Assembly: GCF_037126245.1 (NCBI RefSeq)
Contig: NZ_CP136925.1
Span: 1,046,001-1,110,000 of the forward strand
Origin: Mangrovimonas cancribranchiae
GTDB taxonomy: Bacteria > Bacteroidota > Bacteroidia > Flavobacteriales > Flavobacteriaceae
Length of the DNA stretch: 64,000 nt
Reading direction: 5' to 3'
Shown: one piece after another, positions 17,499-26,817 of the stretch
Numbering within the stretch: the first letter of the stretch is position 1
How the letters are laid out: every line of letters starts with the position of its first letter
The notes under the pieces: model-generated
What the model was told of the DNA's origin: nothing
The model's input: the letters and a program-made list of their open reading frames with translations, nothing else
Database searches by the model: none
Translations under genes and position numbers: made by a program

Positions 17499-19883
17499 TT
17501 AGCTGTATTTTCGCTTCCTAATCGCATTAAATACAACACCAAATAGTCCTAGTAAAATTAAGGGAAGGCCTATGTTTACAACTTGCCACAAGGTTTTGTT
17601 AGAGGCGACTTTTTCTTGATCTAAAAATGCCACAGATATTTCTTTAGAACGAATGTTTATAAGTCCGTTGTCATCTAACAGATAGTTTACAGCATTTAAT
17701 AAAAATTCCTTATTACCATATAGTTGGCCTGTACTTCTATTAAACCCTAATTCTAAAGGGCCATTTTTACCAATATCATTTTTAATAACATCGCCATCAG
17801 CAATAAGAATCATTTTGGTAGGTATGCTTTTTTCTTTTGTGTTGTTTAGTGAAAAAGGTTTAATTCTGTTGGAATATGCTGAAGGAAATTCGCCTTCTAA
17901 CAACACCGCTAAATTTTGATTCGGATTTTTATATTGTTTAGGGTCGGGATCTTGGGTAGTCATGTCTAGACTAATTTCACGAGGAACGCCATCTATTTTA
18001 CTTAAAACAGAACTTTGTAATAGAATGCTTTTGGAAACATTATTATTTTTTAGCGTATCAATCTGGCTGGCATAATCAAACTTTACCAAATTTAAATTAT
18101 TTACAATAGGATGTTTGCTTTGCGGATTTACTAAAGGCGAATAAAACCATGGAAATGATTGAAATCTAGCCTCGCTACCTTCACCAACAGCCAAAGTTAT
18201 TGGAGCAGAGTAGAGGTCGTTTATTAAAACGGGGTTTACTCTAGCACCATATTTAAAAAAGAAGTCTGTAAGGTTTACATCTCGTGGTATGGCAATGGCC
18301 TTTCCTGTATTGTTTTGTAAACTATCTTGATCCATAGCTACGGCATCAAGTAACCAAAGACTTTTACCGCCATTCATGGTGTATTGATCTAATACAAATT
18401 TCTCATTTTCAGTAAAGGCTTCTGTTGGTTTTGCTGAAACAATTAAATCGTATGCTTTTAAATCGTTTAACGTTTTTGTTGGGTTTGTAGCAACACTATC
18501 TAAAGTAAAAGGTGCGATGTAGTAATAATCGCGTATGGTTTTTACAAAATCAAAAATATATTTATTATCTAGTTGATTGTTTCCTTTTAAAATGGCAACT
18601 TTTTTGTTTTTAGGATTGATGAGTTTACTAAAACCATCGGCAAAAGCATATTCAAGATGTTGAATGGAATGACTTACAAGTTCTTCTTGAGAAGCCCCTA
18701 GTTTGTTTTTTAATAACGATATTTTTACCGTTGTATCTTTGTAACTGGCTAGTGCCCAAGGAAAAATAACTTCGTAACTACTTTTTCCATTTTCTTCAAC
18801 TGCAAGTTGCATAGGTGTTAAACCACGTTGTGTTAGTTGTTGAATGTTTTGTTGCCTACTAGCTTCGTCCTCAATAGGGTTGATGAACGTAAATTTGATT
18901 TGTTTGTTTTTTGCCGAGAATTCTTCTAATAATTGTTGCGTTTCTGCTTTTAGGCGTCTAAACTCTGAAGGGAATTCATCGCTTTCTAGAAAAATGTCAA
19001 CAATAATTGGAGTGTCAACTTTATCAATAATGGCTTTTGTAGCTTTGCTTAGGGTGTAGCGTTTATCGTGGGTTAAATCAAAACGTTGATAAACGTATTG
19101 TCCAACCAAGTTTAATCCTAAAATAACTATCAATCCAATAATAATGTAGCGTAGGTTTAACGTATTGGTTTTTTTATTATTAAGCTTTCTTTCTGTTGCC
19201 ATAATAAACAACAGGACTATTGAAATAAAATAAATAATATCTCTAGTATCAATAACCCCACGTCCAATACTTTTAAAATGATAACTAATGCCTAGTTGTT
19301 CAATAAAATTACTAGAGGTAATATCGGCAATACCTTCAAAACCAATGTAAAATAAGAAGCATAAAAAAACTGCTGAAATAAAAGCCACAATTTGATTGTT
19401 GGTTATGGCCGAAGAAAAAACACCAATACTGGTATAGGCAGCAACTAAAAATAGCAGACCAATGTAAGAGCCTAGAATACTTCCTAAATCTAAATTACCT
19501 ATTGGGTTCCCTAACTGATAAACTGTATAAACATATAAAAGAGTAGGTATTAAGGCTATTATAATTAATAAAAAACTCCCAAAAAATTTACCTAGAACAA
19601 TTTGTAATAAACTTATGGGTTTTGTTACTAGAAGCTCTAAAGTGCCTTGTTTGTTTTCTTCCGAAAAACTTCGCATGGTCACAGCTGGTACAAGAAAAAT
19701 TAAAATCCATGGCGCTAATAAAAAGAACGGCGATAAGCTAGCAAAACCACTATTTAAAATATTAAACTCACCTTTAAATAGCCATAAAAATAATCCGTTT
19801 AATAAAAGAAAAATGGCAATAACAAGATAGGCAATTGGCGAGGCAAAAAACGCGTTAATTTCTTTTTTTAAAATGGCAATCAT
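17499..19883 (-). CDS. gldFG: Gliding-motility ABC transporter: GldF permease fused to GldG
   Basis: The protein has 794 residues. Residues 1-~230 are an ABC-2 permease with six hydrophobic helices and the region SFSEENKQGTLELLVTKPIS, which matches GldF. Residues ~240-794 match GldG: one TM (TLNLRYIIIGLIVILGLNLVGQ), FDLTHDKRYTLS, a long periplasmic substrate-binding-like domain, and a C-terminal TM (VNIGLPLILLGLFGVVFNAI). In Flavobacterium johnsoniae gldF and gldG are separate genes required for gliding, and GldA is the ATPase. Here the frame is continuous across the join. An in-frame ATG at residue ~228 (minus-strand codon 19202-19200) could allow internal initiation of the GldG half. It is co-oriented with the upstream monooxygenase-like and SAM-hydrolase genes, with gaps of only 2-6 bp. 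Confidence 0.9.
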   Translation of the reverse strand: MIAILKKEINAFFASPIAYLVIAIFLLLNGLFLWLFKGEFNILNSGFASLSPFFLLAPWILIFLVPAVTMRSFSEENKQGTLELLVTKPISLLQIVLGKFFGSFLLIIIALIPTLLYVYTVYQLGNPIGNLDLGSILGSYIGLLFLVAAYTSIGVFSSAITNNQIVAFISAVFLCFLFYIGFEGIADITSSNFIEQLGISYHFKSIGRGVIDTRDIIYFISIVLLFIMATERKLNNKKTNTLNLRYIIIGLIVILGLNLVGQYVYQRFDLTHDKRYTLSKATKAIIDKVDTPIIVDIFLESDEFPSEFRRLKAETQQLLEEFSAKNKQIKFTFINPIEDEASRQQNIQQLTQRGLTPMQLAVEENGKSSYEVIFPWALASYKDTTVKISLLKNKLGASQEELVSHSIQHLEYAFADGFSKLINPKNKKVAILKGNNQLDNKYIFDFVKTIRDYYYIAPFTLDSVATNPTKTLNDLKAYDLIVSAKPTEAFTENEKFVLDQYTMNGGKSLWLLDAVAMDQDSLQNNTGKAIAIPRDVNLTDFFFKYGARVNPVLINDLYSAPITLAVGEGSEARFQSFPWFYSPLVNPQSKHPIVNNLNLVKFDYASQIDTLKNNNVSKSILLQSSVLSKIDGVPREISLDMTTQDPDPKQYKNPNQNLAVLLEGEFPSAYSNRIKPFSLNNTKEKSIPTKMILIADGDVIKNDIGKNGPLELGFNRSTGQLYGNKEFLLNAVNYLLDDNGLINIRSKEISVAFLDQEKVASNKTLWQVVNIGLPLILLGLFGVVFNAIRKRKYS

Positions 19884-19889
19884 AGAGAA

Positions 19890-20186
19890 TTATTTTAAGC
19901 TATGTAATTTATCCACACTCCAAGCTTCTGGCTTTGTGTTAAATAAAGGTTTGGTTTTTGACCAAATACGTTTAAATAAGTCGGATTGTCTGTAATTTTC
20001 CAAATCGGTTTCGGTATTCCAATAACTGTAGGTGAAAAATATATTAGGATTATCTTTATCGCGATATAATTCTAAAAACTCACAGCCTTCAAACGCTCTA
20101 ATGTGGGCTTTATTGTCTTCAAAATTAGTGAGGAACTCATTAATTTTTTCTGGTTGAAATCCCATTTTTACAATGCGTACAAACAT
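19890..20186 (-). CDS. Antibiotic biosynthesis monooxygenase (ABM) family protein
   Basis: The protein has 98 residues forming a single ferredoxin-like ABM domain: MFVRIVKMGFQPEKINEF, FEGCEFLELYRDKDNPNIFFTYSYWNTETDLENYRQS, and FNTKPEAWSVDKL. Such small dimeric proteins include quinol monooxygenases and heme-degrading enzymes, and many have no known substrate. It lies 6 bp before gldF-gldG and 2 bp after the SAM hydrolase, so it belongs to that operon. A specific reaction cannot be assigned. Confidence 0.85.
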   Translation of the reverse strand: MFVRIVKMGFQPEKINEFLTNFEDNKAHIRAFEGCEFLELYRDKDNPNIFFTYSYWNTETDLENYRQSDLFKRIWSKTKPLFNTKPEAWSVDKLHSLK

Positions 20187-20188
20187 GT

Positions 20189-21025
20189 TTATTCTTTTAA
20201 AAAGTTAACCGTTACGGTATCCATTAAACCTAAGCCCATTAAAGTAGAGGCACTGCCAGAAGTTTCACTATTACTTTTGTAAACAGCAATTTCTAAATAA
20301 TTAGAGGCATTAAAAACAACAAGTCCACGACCTTCATCTTGCCTTTTTTCTGGCGGAACATCAAAGTTAACAATATCGCTATATTTTGTGAAGATTTTTT
20401 TAAACTTGTGGTGTCTGGCAAAAATTTCATAAGAACGCCCTTTTTGAGTACTTTCAAAAAACGACTTTTTAATGTTGGTGACCACATTCCCATAATTATC
20501 AATATAAATAACACTTCCTATAATTTGTGTTTTTTCATCGTTAACAAAAGGGTGCAGGTTTTTAATAGGTTTTATCGTATTTATAGCCTTACCTATAACT
20601 TCTAAAGTGCCGCCACGAGCAACATGGCAGGCCACTTTAACAAAAACATCTAACACAGGAAAGCTACTTTGTATTTTATCGTGAATATTAATCTCAACAA
20701 TCTTTTCTGGCGCAATTTCTGCACAAATCATACTCATAATACCATTGTTAGCACAAATAAAATAATGGTCGTCTAGTTTAATGGCAATATGCTTATTTTC
20801 TTGGTTTAACTCAGAATCAATACCTATAATATGAATAGTTCCTTTAGGAAAGCTGCTAAAGGCATTTTGTATAATATAAGCAGCTTCTGCAATGTTAAAA
20901 GGCGATATAGAATGTGAGATATCAACAATTCTCACGTCAGGTAGCTCACTATAGATAGCGCCTTTAATAGCACCCGCAAAGTGGTCTTTCTCACCAAAAT
21001 CGGTTGTTAATGTAATGATTGCCAT
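20189..21025 (-). CDS. S-adenosyl-L-methionine hydrolase (adenosine-forming), DUF62 family
   Basis: The protein has 278 residues. The N-terminal motif TLTTDFGEKDHFAGAIKG, the segment IVDISHSISPFNIAEAAY, and DDHYFICANNGIM are hallmarks of the SAM-hydroxide adenosyltransferase family, which splits SAM into adenosine and methionine. The C-terminal domain contains VIYIDNYGNVVTNI. It is the first gene of a minus-strand operon leading into gldF-gldG and is divergent from phoH. The ATG follows a TAnnTTTG-poor region, and no clear minus-strand promoter was found. Confidence 0.92.
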   Translation of the reverse strand: MAIITLTTDFGEKDHFAGAIKGAIYSELPDVRIVDISHSISPFNIAEAAYIIQNAFSSFPKGTIHIIGIDSELNQENKHIAIKLDDHYFICANNGIMSMICAEIAPEKIVEINIHDKIQSSFPVLDVFVKVACHVARGGTLEVIGKAINTIKPIKNLHPFVNDEKTQIIGSVIYIDNYGNVVTNIKKSFFESTQKGRSYEIFARHHKFKKIFTKYSDIVNFDVPPEKRQDEGRGLVVFNASNYLEIAVYKSNSETSGSASTLMGLGLMDTVTVNFLKE

Positions 21026-21072
21026 AAGTGGATTGTTGATATTTTTTTAACCTAACACAACGTAAAAATGCG

Positions 21073-21080
21073 TAGTTTTG
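21073..21080 (+). promoter_or_regulatory. -7 promoter element of phoH (TAGTTTTG)
   Basis: TAGTTTTG fits TAnnTTTG and lies 55 bp upstream of the phoH start. No convincing -33 element was seen. Confidence 0.4.
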
Positions 21081-21135
21081 TTGTAAGGCAAATCTAATAA
21101 ACTAAACTGAAAAAATTAATTAAATCGCTTAGCTT

Positions 21136-22089
21136 TTGAACGAAATCATTATCGAACTTGAAGAGGTATCTCCAAAAGAATTTTTTGGAGCGCACAATAC
21201 CAACATCGAACTTTTAAAACAATACTTTCCAAAATTAAAAATTGTAGCCAGAGGCAATAAAATAAAAGCCTATGGTGACGAAGAATTGTTAGAAGAATTT
21301 GATAGGCGATTTAATATGCTCATGGAGCATTATATGAAGTACAACAAGCTAGATGAAAATATTATCGAGCGTGTACTTACTAGTCAAAGCAAAGACGATT
21401 ACGAAACCAGCAAACAAAGTGGCGAAGTAATAGTTCACGGTGTAAATGGGCGATTAATTAAAGCGCAAACCGTTAATCAGCGCAAATTAGTGGAGAGTGT
21501 GCGCAAAAACGATATGGTATTTGCTATAGGTCCTGCAGGAACAGGAAAAACCTATACTGGTGTAGCCCTAGCTGTACAAGCCTTAAAAAACAAAGAAGTT
21601 AAGCGTATTATTTTAACACGTCCAGCCGTAGAAGCAGGCGAAAATTTAGGGTTTTTACCTGGTGATTTAAAAGAAAAATTAGATCCCTACATGCAACCGC
21701 TTTACGATGCGCTTCGCGATATGATTCCCGCCGAAAAACTGACCCACTATATAGAAAACGGAACCATTCAAATTGCGCCTTTAGCTTTTATGCGTGGTCG
21801 TACGTTAGATAATGCCTTTGTTATTTTAGATGAAGGTCAAAATACCACCCATAACCAAATGAAAATGTTTTTAACCCGTATGGGTAAAAATGCTAAGTTT
21901 ATGCTAACAGGCGATCCAGGTCAAGTAGATTTACCGCGTCGTACTATTTCGGGCTTAAAAGAAGCGCTTTTAGTCCTTAAAGATGTTAAAGGTGTTGGTA
22001 TTATATTTTTAGATGATAAAGATGTGATTCGTCATAAATTAGTGAAAAAAATTATTGAAGCTTATAAAGGTATAGAGAATAGAGAATAA
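21136..22089 (+). CDS. phoH: PhoH family P-loop ATPase
   Basis: The protein has 317 residues, read from a TTG start (TTGAACGAAATC), which gives the [13 protein letters not shown] beginning typical of flavobacterial PhoH. An N-terminal KH-like region (about 1-85) precedes the ATPase core with Walker A GPAGTGKT (132-139), [17 protein letters not shown], and Walker [22 protein letters not shown], then [11 protein letters not shown]. PhoH proteins are cytoplasmic ATPases or helicases associated with RNA metabolism and phosphate stress. The stop overlaps the purC ATG (TAATG), so the two genes are translationally coupled. Confidence 0.95.
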   Translation: MNEIIIELEEVSPKEFFGAHNTNIELLKQYFPKLKIVARGNKIKAYGDEELLEEFDRRFNMLMEHYMKYNKLDENIIERVLTSQSKDDYETSKQSGEVIVHGVNGRLIKAQTVNQRKLVESVRKNDMVFAIGPAGTGKTYTGVALAVQALKNKEVKRIILTRPAVEAGENLGFLPGDLKEKLDPYMQPLYDALRDMIPAEKLTHYIENGTIQIAPLAFMRGRTLDNAFVILDEGQNTTHNQMKMFLTRMGKNAKFMLTGDPGQVDLPRRTISGLKEALLVLKDVKGVGIIFLDDKDVIRHKLVKKIIEAYKGIENRE

Positions 22090-23036
22090 TGAGTAATACA
22101 ATTACAAAAACTAACTTTAACTTTCCAGAACAAAAAAGTGTTTACAAAGGAAAAGTACGTGAAGTTTATAATATTAATGATGAGCAATTAGTCATGATTG
22201 CTACAGATAGATTAAGTGCTTTTGATGTTGTTATGCCTAAAGGAATTCCTTATAAAGGACAAATCCTTAATCAAATTGCAACAAAAATGATGAAAGCCAC
22301 AGAAGATGTTGTGCCTAACTGGTTAACCGCAACCCCAGACCCTAATGTGGCAGTTGGGCATTTATGTACACCATTTAAAGTAGAAATGGTTATTCGTGGC
22401 TACATGTCTGGTCATGCTGCAAGAGAATATAAAGCAGGGAAGCGTTTGCTTTGTGGTGTGCCAATGCCAGAAGGTATGAAAGAGAACGATAAGTTTCCAC
22501 AACCTATTATTACGCCAGCAACCAAAGCTGAAATGGGCGATCATGATGAAGATATTTCACGCGAAGATATTTTAAAACGTGGTATTGTTTCAGAAGAAGA
22601 TTATAACGTCCTAGAAGACTACACCAAAAAATTATTTCAACGAGGCACCGAGATTGCTGCCGAACGAGGATTAATTTTAGTGGACACCAAATACGAGTTT
22701 GGAAAAACTAAAGATGGAAAAATAGTCTTGATAGATGAAATTCACACACCAGATTCGTCACGTTACTTTTATGCTGATGGCTATCAAGAACGTCAAGATA
22801 AAGGAGAAGCACAAAAGCAGCTTTCAAAAGAATTTGTACGTCAGTGGTTAATATCTAACGGATTTCAAGGTTTAGAAGGACAAGTTTTACCAGAAATGAG
22901 CGATGACTATATAGAAAGCGTAAGCGAACGTTACATAGAGTTATACGAAAACATAACTGGAGAAACCTTCATAAAAGCCGACGTTTCAAACATACAAGAA
23001 CGAATAGAAGCCAATGTGCTTGAGTTTTTAAAATAA
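22089..23036 (+). CDS. purC: Phosphoribosylaminoimidazole-succinocarboxamide (SAICAR) synthase
   Basis: The protein has 315 residues of the longer SAICAR synthase type. It ligates aspartate to CAIR in de novo purine synthesis. Visible motifs are [12 protein letters not shown] at the nucleotide-binding strand, [62 protein letters not shown], and a C-terminal helix. It shares one base with the end of phoH and is followed by a terminator. Confidence 0.97.
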   Translation: MSNTITKTNFNFPEQKSVYKGKVREVYNINDEQLVMIATDRLSAFDVVMPKGIPYKGQILNQIATKMMKATEDVVPNWLTATPDPNVAVGHLCTPFKVEMVIRGYMSGHAAREYKAGKRLLCGVPMPEGMKENDKFPQPIITPATKAEMGDHDEDISREDILKRGIVSEEDYNVLEDYTKKLFQRGTEIAAERGLILVDTKYEFGKTKDGKIVLIDEIHTPDSSRYFYADGYQERQDKGEAQKQLSKEFVRQWLISNGFQGLEGQVLPEMSDDYIESVSERYIELYENITGETFIKADVSNIQERIEANVLEFLK

Positions 23037-23054
23037 ACCAAAAAAACATACGTT

Positions 23055-23087
23055 AAAGCCTTGCCTTATAAATAGCAGGGCTTTTTT
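23055..23087 (+). terminator. Rho-independent terminator after purC
   Basis: AAAGCCTTGC pairs with GCAGGGCTTT (one G-U) and is followed by a T run. Confidence 0.85.
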
Positions 23088-23111
23088 AATGACCAAAAAA
23101 TAGTTTTAAGT

Positions 23112-25607
23112 ATGCCTTTCAAAGCCTTAGTTTTTTCTTTTTTATTATCACTTTTTAATACCTCTTACTTATTAGCACAAGTAAATTTTGGTAAAGCAGA
23201 AACAATTAATCACAGCTGGAAATTTTCTTTAGATAATGTAGAAAAAGGAGAAAGCACCGATTTAAATGATAGTAATTGGAAAACAGTAAATCTGCCACAT
23301 GATTGGTCTGTTAAAGGACAATTAAGTCCAACGTTGGCAAGTGCGACAGGGTATTTACCAGGCGGTATAGGATGGTATAGAAAGCACATTACAATTCCTT
23401 CAAACAGAAAAGGAGAAAAAGTGTATCTGTATTTTGAAGGTGTTTATAATAGAAGTGAGGTTTTTATTAATGGACATTCAGTTGGCAAAAGACCAAATGG
23501 TTATATTTCATTTATGTACGATGTAACGTCATTTATCAACTATGGTCAGGATAATATTGTTGCTGTAAAAGTAGATCATAGTAAATCGGCAGATTCCCGT
23601 TGGTATACAGGCTCAGGAATATATAGAAATGTGTGGTTGGTTTATGCTAATCCTATTCATATAGCACAATGGGGCGTTTATGCTTACCCAAAAAAGCTTA
23701 AAAAAGGTTATAATTTAAATATAGAAGTAGACGTATTAAACCAAACCAACACAGCAGCATCTCTAACAATAGTTAACGAGTTGTTATCTCCAGAAGGAAA
23801 GCGTGTGGCAATACAATCTGAAAAATTAAACATAAAAGAAAACCAGTCAGATACGTTAAAAACAACTATAAATGTTAAAAAGCCCGAACTATGGCATATT
23901 AGCTCACCTAAATTATACACACTAAATACAAAAGTGCTTAAAGAAGGTGAATTGATAGATGAATCAAATACAAAAACAGGGTTTCGTCAGTTTACATTTA
24001 ACTCTAATACAGGCTTTGCCCTAAACGGTACTTCAATGAAAGTAAAAGGCGTATGCTTACACCATGATGGAGGCGTGCTTGGAGCTGCTGTACCCAAAGA
24101 GGTTTGGAAAAGGCGCTTGCTACAATTAAAAAAGATTGGTGTTAATGCAATAAGAACGAGTCATAATCCGCAAGCACCAGATGTGTATGAGTTATGTGAT
24201 GAGTTAGGACTTTTGGTTTTAAATGAAGCTTTTGATGAGTGGGAATACCCTAAACGAAAATGGATAGAAGGTTGGAATGTTGGCACGCCAGGCTATCAAG
24301 GATCGTATGATTTTTTTGACGAATGGGCAGAAAAAGATTTAGCCAATATGGTTAAACGAGATAGAAATCATCCTTCTATTTTTGCTTGGAGTATTGGTAA
24401 TGAAGTAGATTATCCTAACGATCCCTATTCACATCCCGTTTTAGATGGTGGATCCGATACAGGATTTACACAACCCATTTTTGGAGGTTATAAAAAAGAA
24501 GCTCCTGATGCTATGCGACTAGGTAAAATAGCAAAGCGTTTGGTGAAAGTTGTAAAAACATACGATACTTCCAGACCAGTAACAGCAGGTTTAGCAGGTG
24601 TTGCTATGTCTAATCAAACAGAGTACCCTTTTACTTTAGATATAACGGGTTACAATTATACAGAAAGCTTATACGATCACGATCATGTTTTGTATCCTAA
24701 TCGCGTTATTTTTGGCAGTGAAAATCGTCATGAATTAGAAGCCTGGAACGCAGTAATTGAACGAGATTTTGTATTTGGTCAATTTTTATGGACAGGAATA
24801 GATTATCTCGGCGAGTCTGGATCCTGGCCATCACGAGGGTTTTATTCCGGTTTATTAGATTTTGGAGGTTTTATCAAGCCAAGAGGTTTTTTCCGTCAGG
24901 CATTATGGACTAATAAGCCAATGTCATATTTAGGAACTTATGTATCTCCGCTTAATGGGGGAGATGGCGAACTACAAGATGTTTGGTCACAGCTTAATGC
25001 TAGTAAAGATAAGGTGAAGGATGAAAAACCATCTATGGATGCTTGGCCTATTTGGAACTATAAAAACCAACAATTAATTAGAGTTGTTTGTTATACAAAT
25101 GCACCTCAAGCTGTTTTAGTTTTAAATAATACCATTGTTGGAGAACGACAAAATAATAATAATGATACAGGAATTTTATATTGGGATATTCCTTATCAGG
25201 AAGGGACGTTAGAAGTTATTGGTATGGATTTACAAGGCAATGAAATTAGTCACGATGCTATTAAGTCTTCAAAGCGTCCTTACGCCATTAAAATTGTTAA
25301 TGGAGACAAACAGATTAATACTAATGGAGTCGCTCAAATAACTATTCAAGTAGTTGATGAAAATGGTGTTCCTGTTATGATTTCAGATGATGAGGTTACG
25401 TGTCATATAAAAGGAGATGCCACATTATTAGGTCTAGAAGCTAGTAATAATACAGATATGTCTGATTATACCGATAATAAGCACAGGGTTTACCACGGAC
25501 GAATGATTGCTTACATTAAAGCAGGTGCATCAAAAGAAGACATACTTGTTACATTTACGTCTCCTTGGTTAAAATCTGCTAAAAAGACAATTACTGTCCA
25601 GGATTAA
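23112..25607 (+). CDS. Glycoside hydrolase family 2 (beta-galactosidase-like), exported
   Basis: The protein has 831 residues with a signal peptide (cut after LLAQ, ~residue 23). The GH2 order is complete: sugar-binding jelly roll (WKTVNLPHDW, GGIGWYRKHI), immunoglobulin-like domain, and a TIM barrel with acid/base E431 in SIGNEVDYP and nucleophile E537 in IFGSENRHE. A DUF4982-like domain and a C-terminal Big-type beta domain follow (KSAKKTITVQD at the end). Such enzymes remove beta-linked galactose, glucuronate or mannose from polysaccharides in the periplasm. The sulfatase genes nearby suggest a sulfated, probably algal, substrate. It is convergent with the FGE gene and shares a 4-bp stop overlap with it. 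Confidence 0.93.
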   Translation: MPFKALVFSFLLSLFNTSYLLAQVNFGKAETINHSWKFSLDNVEKGESTDLNDSNWKTVNLPHDWSVKGQLSPTLASATGYLPGGIGWYRKHITIPSNRKGEKVYLYFEGVYNRSEVFINGHSVGKRPNGYISFMYDVTSFINYGQDNIVAVKVDHSKSADSRWYTGSGIYRNVWLVYANPIHIAQWGVYAYPKKLKKGYNLNIEVDVLNQTNTAASLTIVNELLSPEGKRVAIQSEKLNIKENQSDTLKTTINVKKPELWHISSPKLYTLNTKVLKEGELIDESNTKTGFRQFTFNSNTGFALNGTSMKVKGVCLHHDGGVLGAAVPKEVWKRRLLQLKKIGVNAIRTSHNPQAPDVYELCDELGLLVLNEAFDEWEYPKRKWIEGWNVGTPGYQGSYDFFDEWAEKDLANMVKRDRNHPSIFAWSIGNEVDYPNDPYSHPVLDGGSDTGFTQPIFGGYKKEAPDAMRLGKIAKRLVKVVKTYDTSRPVTAGLAGVAMSNQTEYPFTLDITGYNYTESLYDHDHVLYPNRVIFGSENRHELEAWNAVIERDFVFGQFLWTGIDYLGESGSWPSRGFYSGLLDFGGFIKPRGFFRQALWTNKPMSYLGTYVSPLNGGDGELQDVWSQLNASKDKVKDEKPSMDAWPIWNYKNQQLIRVVCYTNAPQAVLVLNNTIVGERQNNNNDTGILYWDIPYQEGTLEVIGMDLQGNEISHDAIKSSKRPYAIKIVNGDKQINTNGVAQITIQVVDENGVPVMISDDEVTCHIKGDATLLGLEASNNTDMSDYTDNKHRVYHGRMIAYIKAGASKEDILVTFTSPWLKSAKKTITVQD

Positions 25608-26806
25608 TTTAAATCATCTCTAACAAGTCTAAAACCAACATGTTGCATACCAGAATCTGGGCTTAAACGCATTCTTCTTGCATTTCTGTAACCCGAACAC
25701 CAACTGTCGTTACATAAAAATGAACCACCACGGACCACTTTATTAATGGCGTTTTGGTTATATACTTCGTATGTTTTATCTGGACCTAGAGGGTTAATAG
25801 CTACCTCGCTTTTATCTTTTAATTGCTGGTAGTAATCTGCAGCATACCAGTCGTAAGTCCATTCCCAAACATTGCCAGCAATATCATATAAACCATACGC
25901 ATTAGGAGGGAACGATTTAACAGGAGCTACTTCTGTAAATCCATCTTCACCAGTATTACTATAGGGGAAATCACCTTGTAAAAAGTTACCGTATTTTAAA
26001 TTAGACACCTTATCATTTCCCCAAGGATACATGGTGTTGTGTGCGCCGCCTCTCATAGCGTATTCGTATTCGGCTTCGGTAGGTAACCGTTTGCCAACCC
26101 ATTTAGCATAGGCCATAGCATCGTACCATGAAACCTGCGTTACAGGATAGTTTAGATAATCTTGCAAATTAATTGATTTTCCTTGCGGTTGCTTCCAATT
26201 AGCTCCTTTAGTAAAGGTCCACCAATTGGCTAAATTATCTTTTTTTACCGATTTGTCTACAAAATGAAACACAAGTGCTCCAGCTTTTAGTATACTATCA
26301 TGCGGCTTTGGTGTGCCTGGGGCGACTTGTTTTTTTAACTCTTCCCAGTCAATATCGTGTTCTCCAACGGTTTTATAATTAGTAGCTTTAACAAATTCAA
26401 GGAACTCGCCAATAGTCACTTCGTGTTCATCCATATAAAAGCTTGAAACTTTTACAGGATGTTTAGGGAATTCATCTGGTTGAGCTAAAGCAGTATTAGG
26501 CATGTTTTCAAAGCCTTCGGGTAAATCGCCTCCCATAGAAAATGTACCGCCTTTAATATGCACCATACCATTAAAATCGTTGTTTTTTTCTTGTGAAGTA
26601 GGAATAGAGTCTATAATATGAAGCCATTTTTTATCAAGAAATTGTTTGCCTACAAACTGGTCTGGTGGGATACAATAAATGTTTCCGGTTTTAGGTGGTA
26701 CAGTAACTATTTTTGCATCCTTACTTTTAGAGGAATCTTTACAGTTAGATAGTTGTAATAACAGAATTATTACTAATAATAAGCTAGGTGTGTTAATGTT
26801 TTTCAA
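25604..26806 (-). CDS. Formylglycine-generating enzyme family lipoprotein (SUMF1-like)
   Basis: The protein has 400 residues with a lipoprotein signal (LLQLSNC, Cys22) and a C-type-lectin-like FGE domain (about 80-400): MVHIKGGTFSMGG, VSSFYMDEHEVTIGEFLEFVKAT, YPVTQVSWYDAMAYAKWVGKRLPTEAEYEYA, NVWEWTYDWY, and VVRGGSFLCNDSWCSGYRNARRM. The Cys-x4-Cys pair in that last segment matches the catalytic cysteines of aerobic FGE, which converts Cys in sulfatases to formylglycine. The intact sulfatase genes nearby carry Cys in C-T-A-G-R, the correct substrate type. Other SUMF1-like proteins serve unrelated roles, but conserved Cys and the location favour sulfatase maturation, here in the periplasm or at a membrane. 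Confidence 0.88.
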   Translation of the reverse strand: MKNINTPSLLLVIILLLQLSNCKDSSKSKDAKIVTVPPKTGNIYCIPPDQFVGKQFLDKKWLHIIDSIPTSQEKNNDFNGMVHIKGGTFSMGGDLPEGFENMPNTALAQPDEFPKHPVKVSSFYMDEHEVTIGEFLEFVKATNYKTVGEHDIDWEELKKQVAPGTPKPHDSILKAGALVFHFVDKSVKKDNLANWWTFTKGANWKQPQGKSINLQDYLNYPVTQVSWYDAMAYAKWVGKRLPTEAEYEYAMRGGAHNTMYPWGNDKVSNLKYGNFLQGDFPYSNTGEDGFTEVAPVKSFPPNAYGLYDIAGNVWEWTYDWYAADYYQQLKDKSEVAINPLGPDKTYEVYNQNAINKVVRGGSFLCNDSWCSGYRNARRMRLSPDSGMQHVGFRLVRDDLN

Positions 26807-26817
26807 AGTTATTCGTC

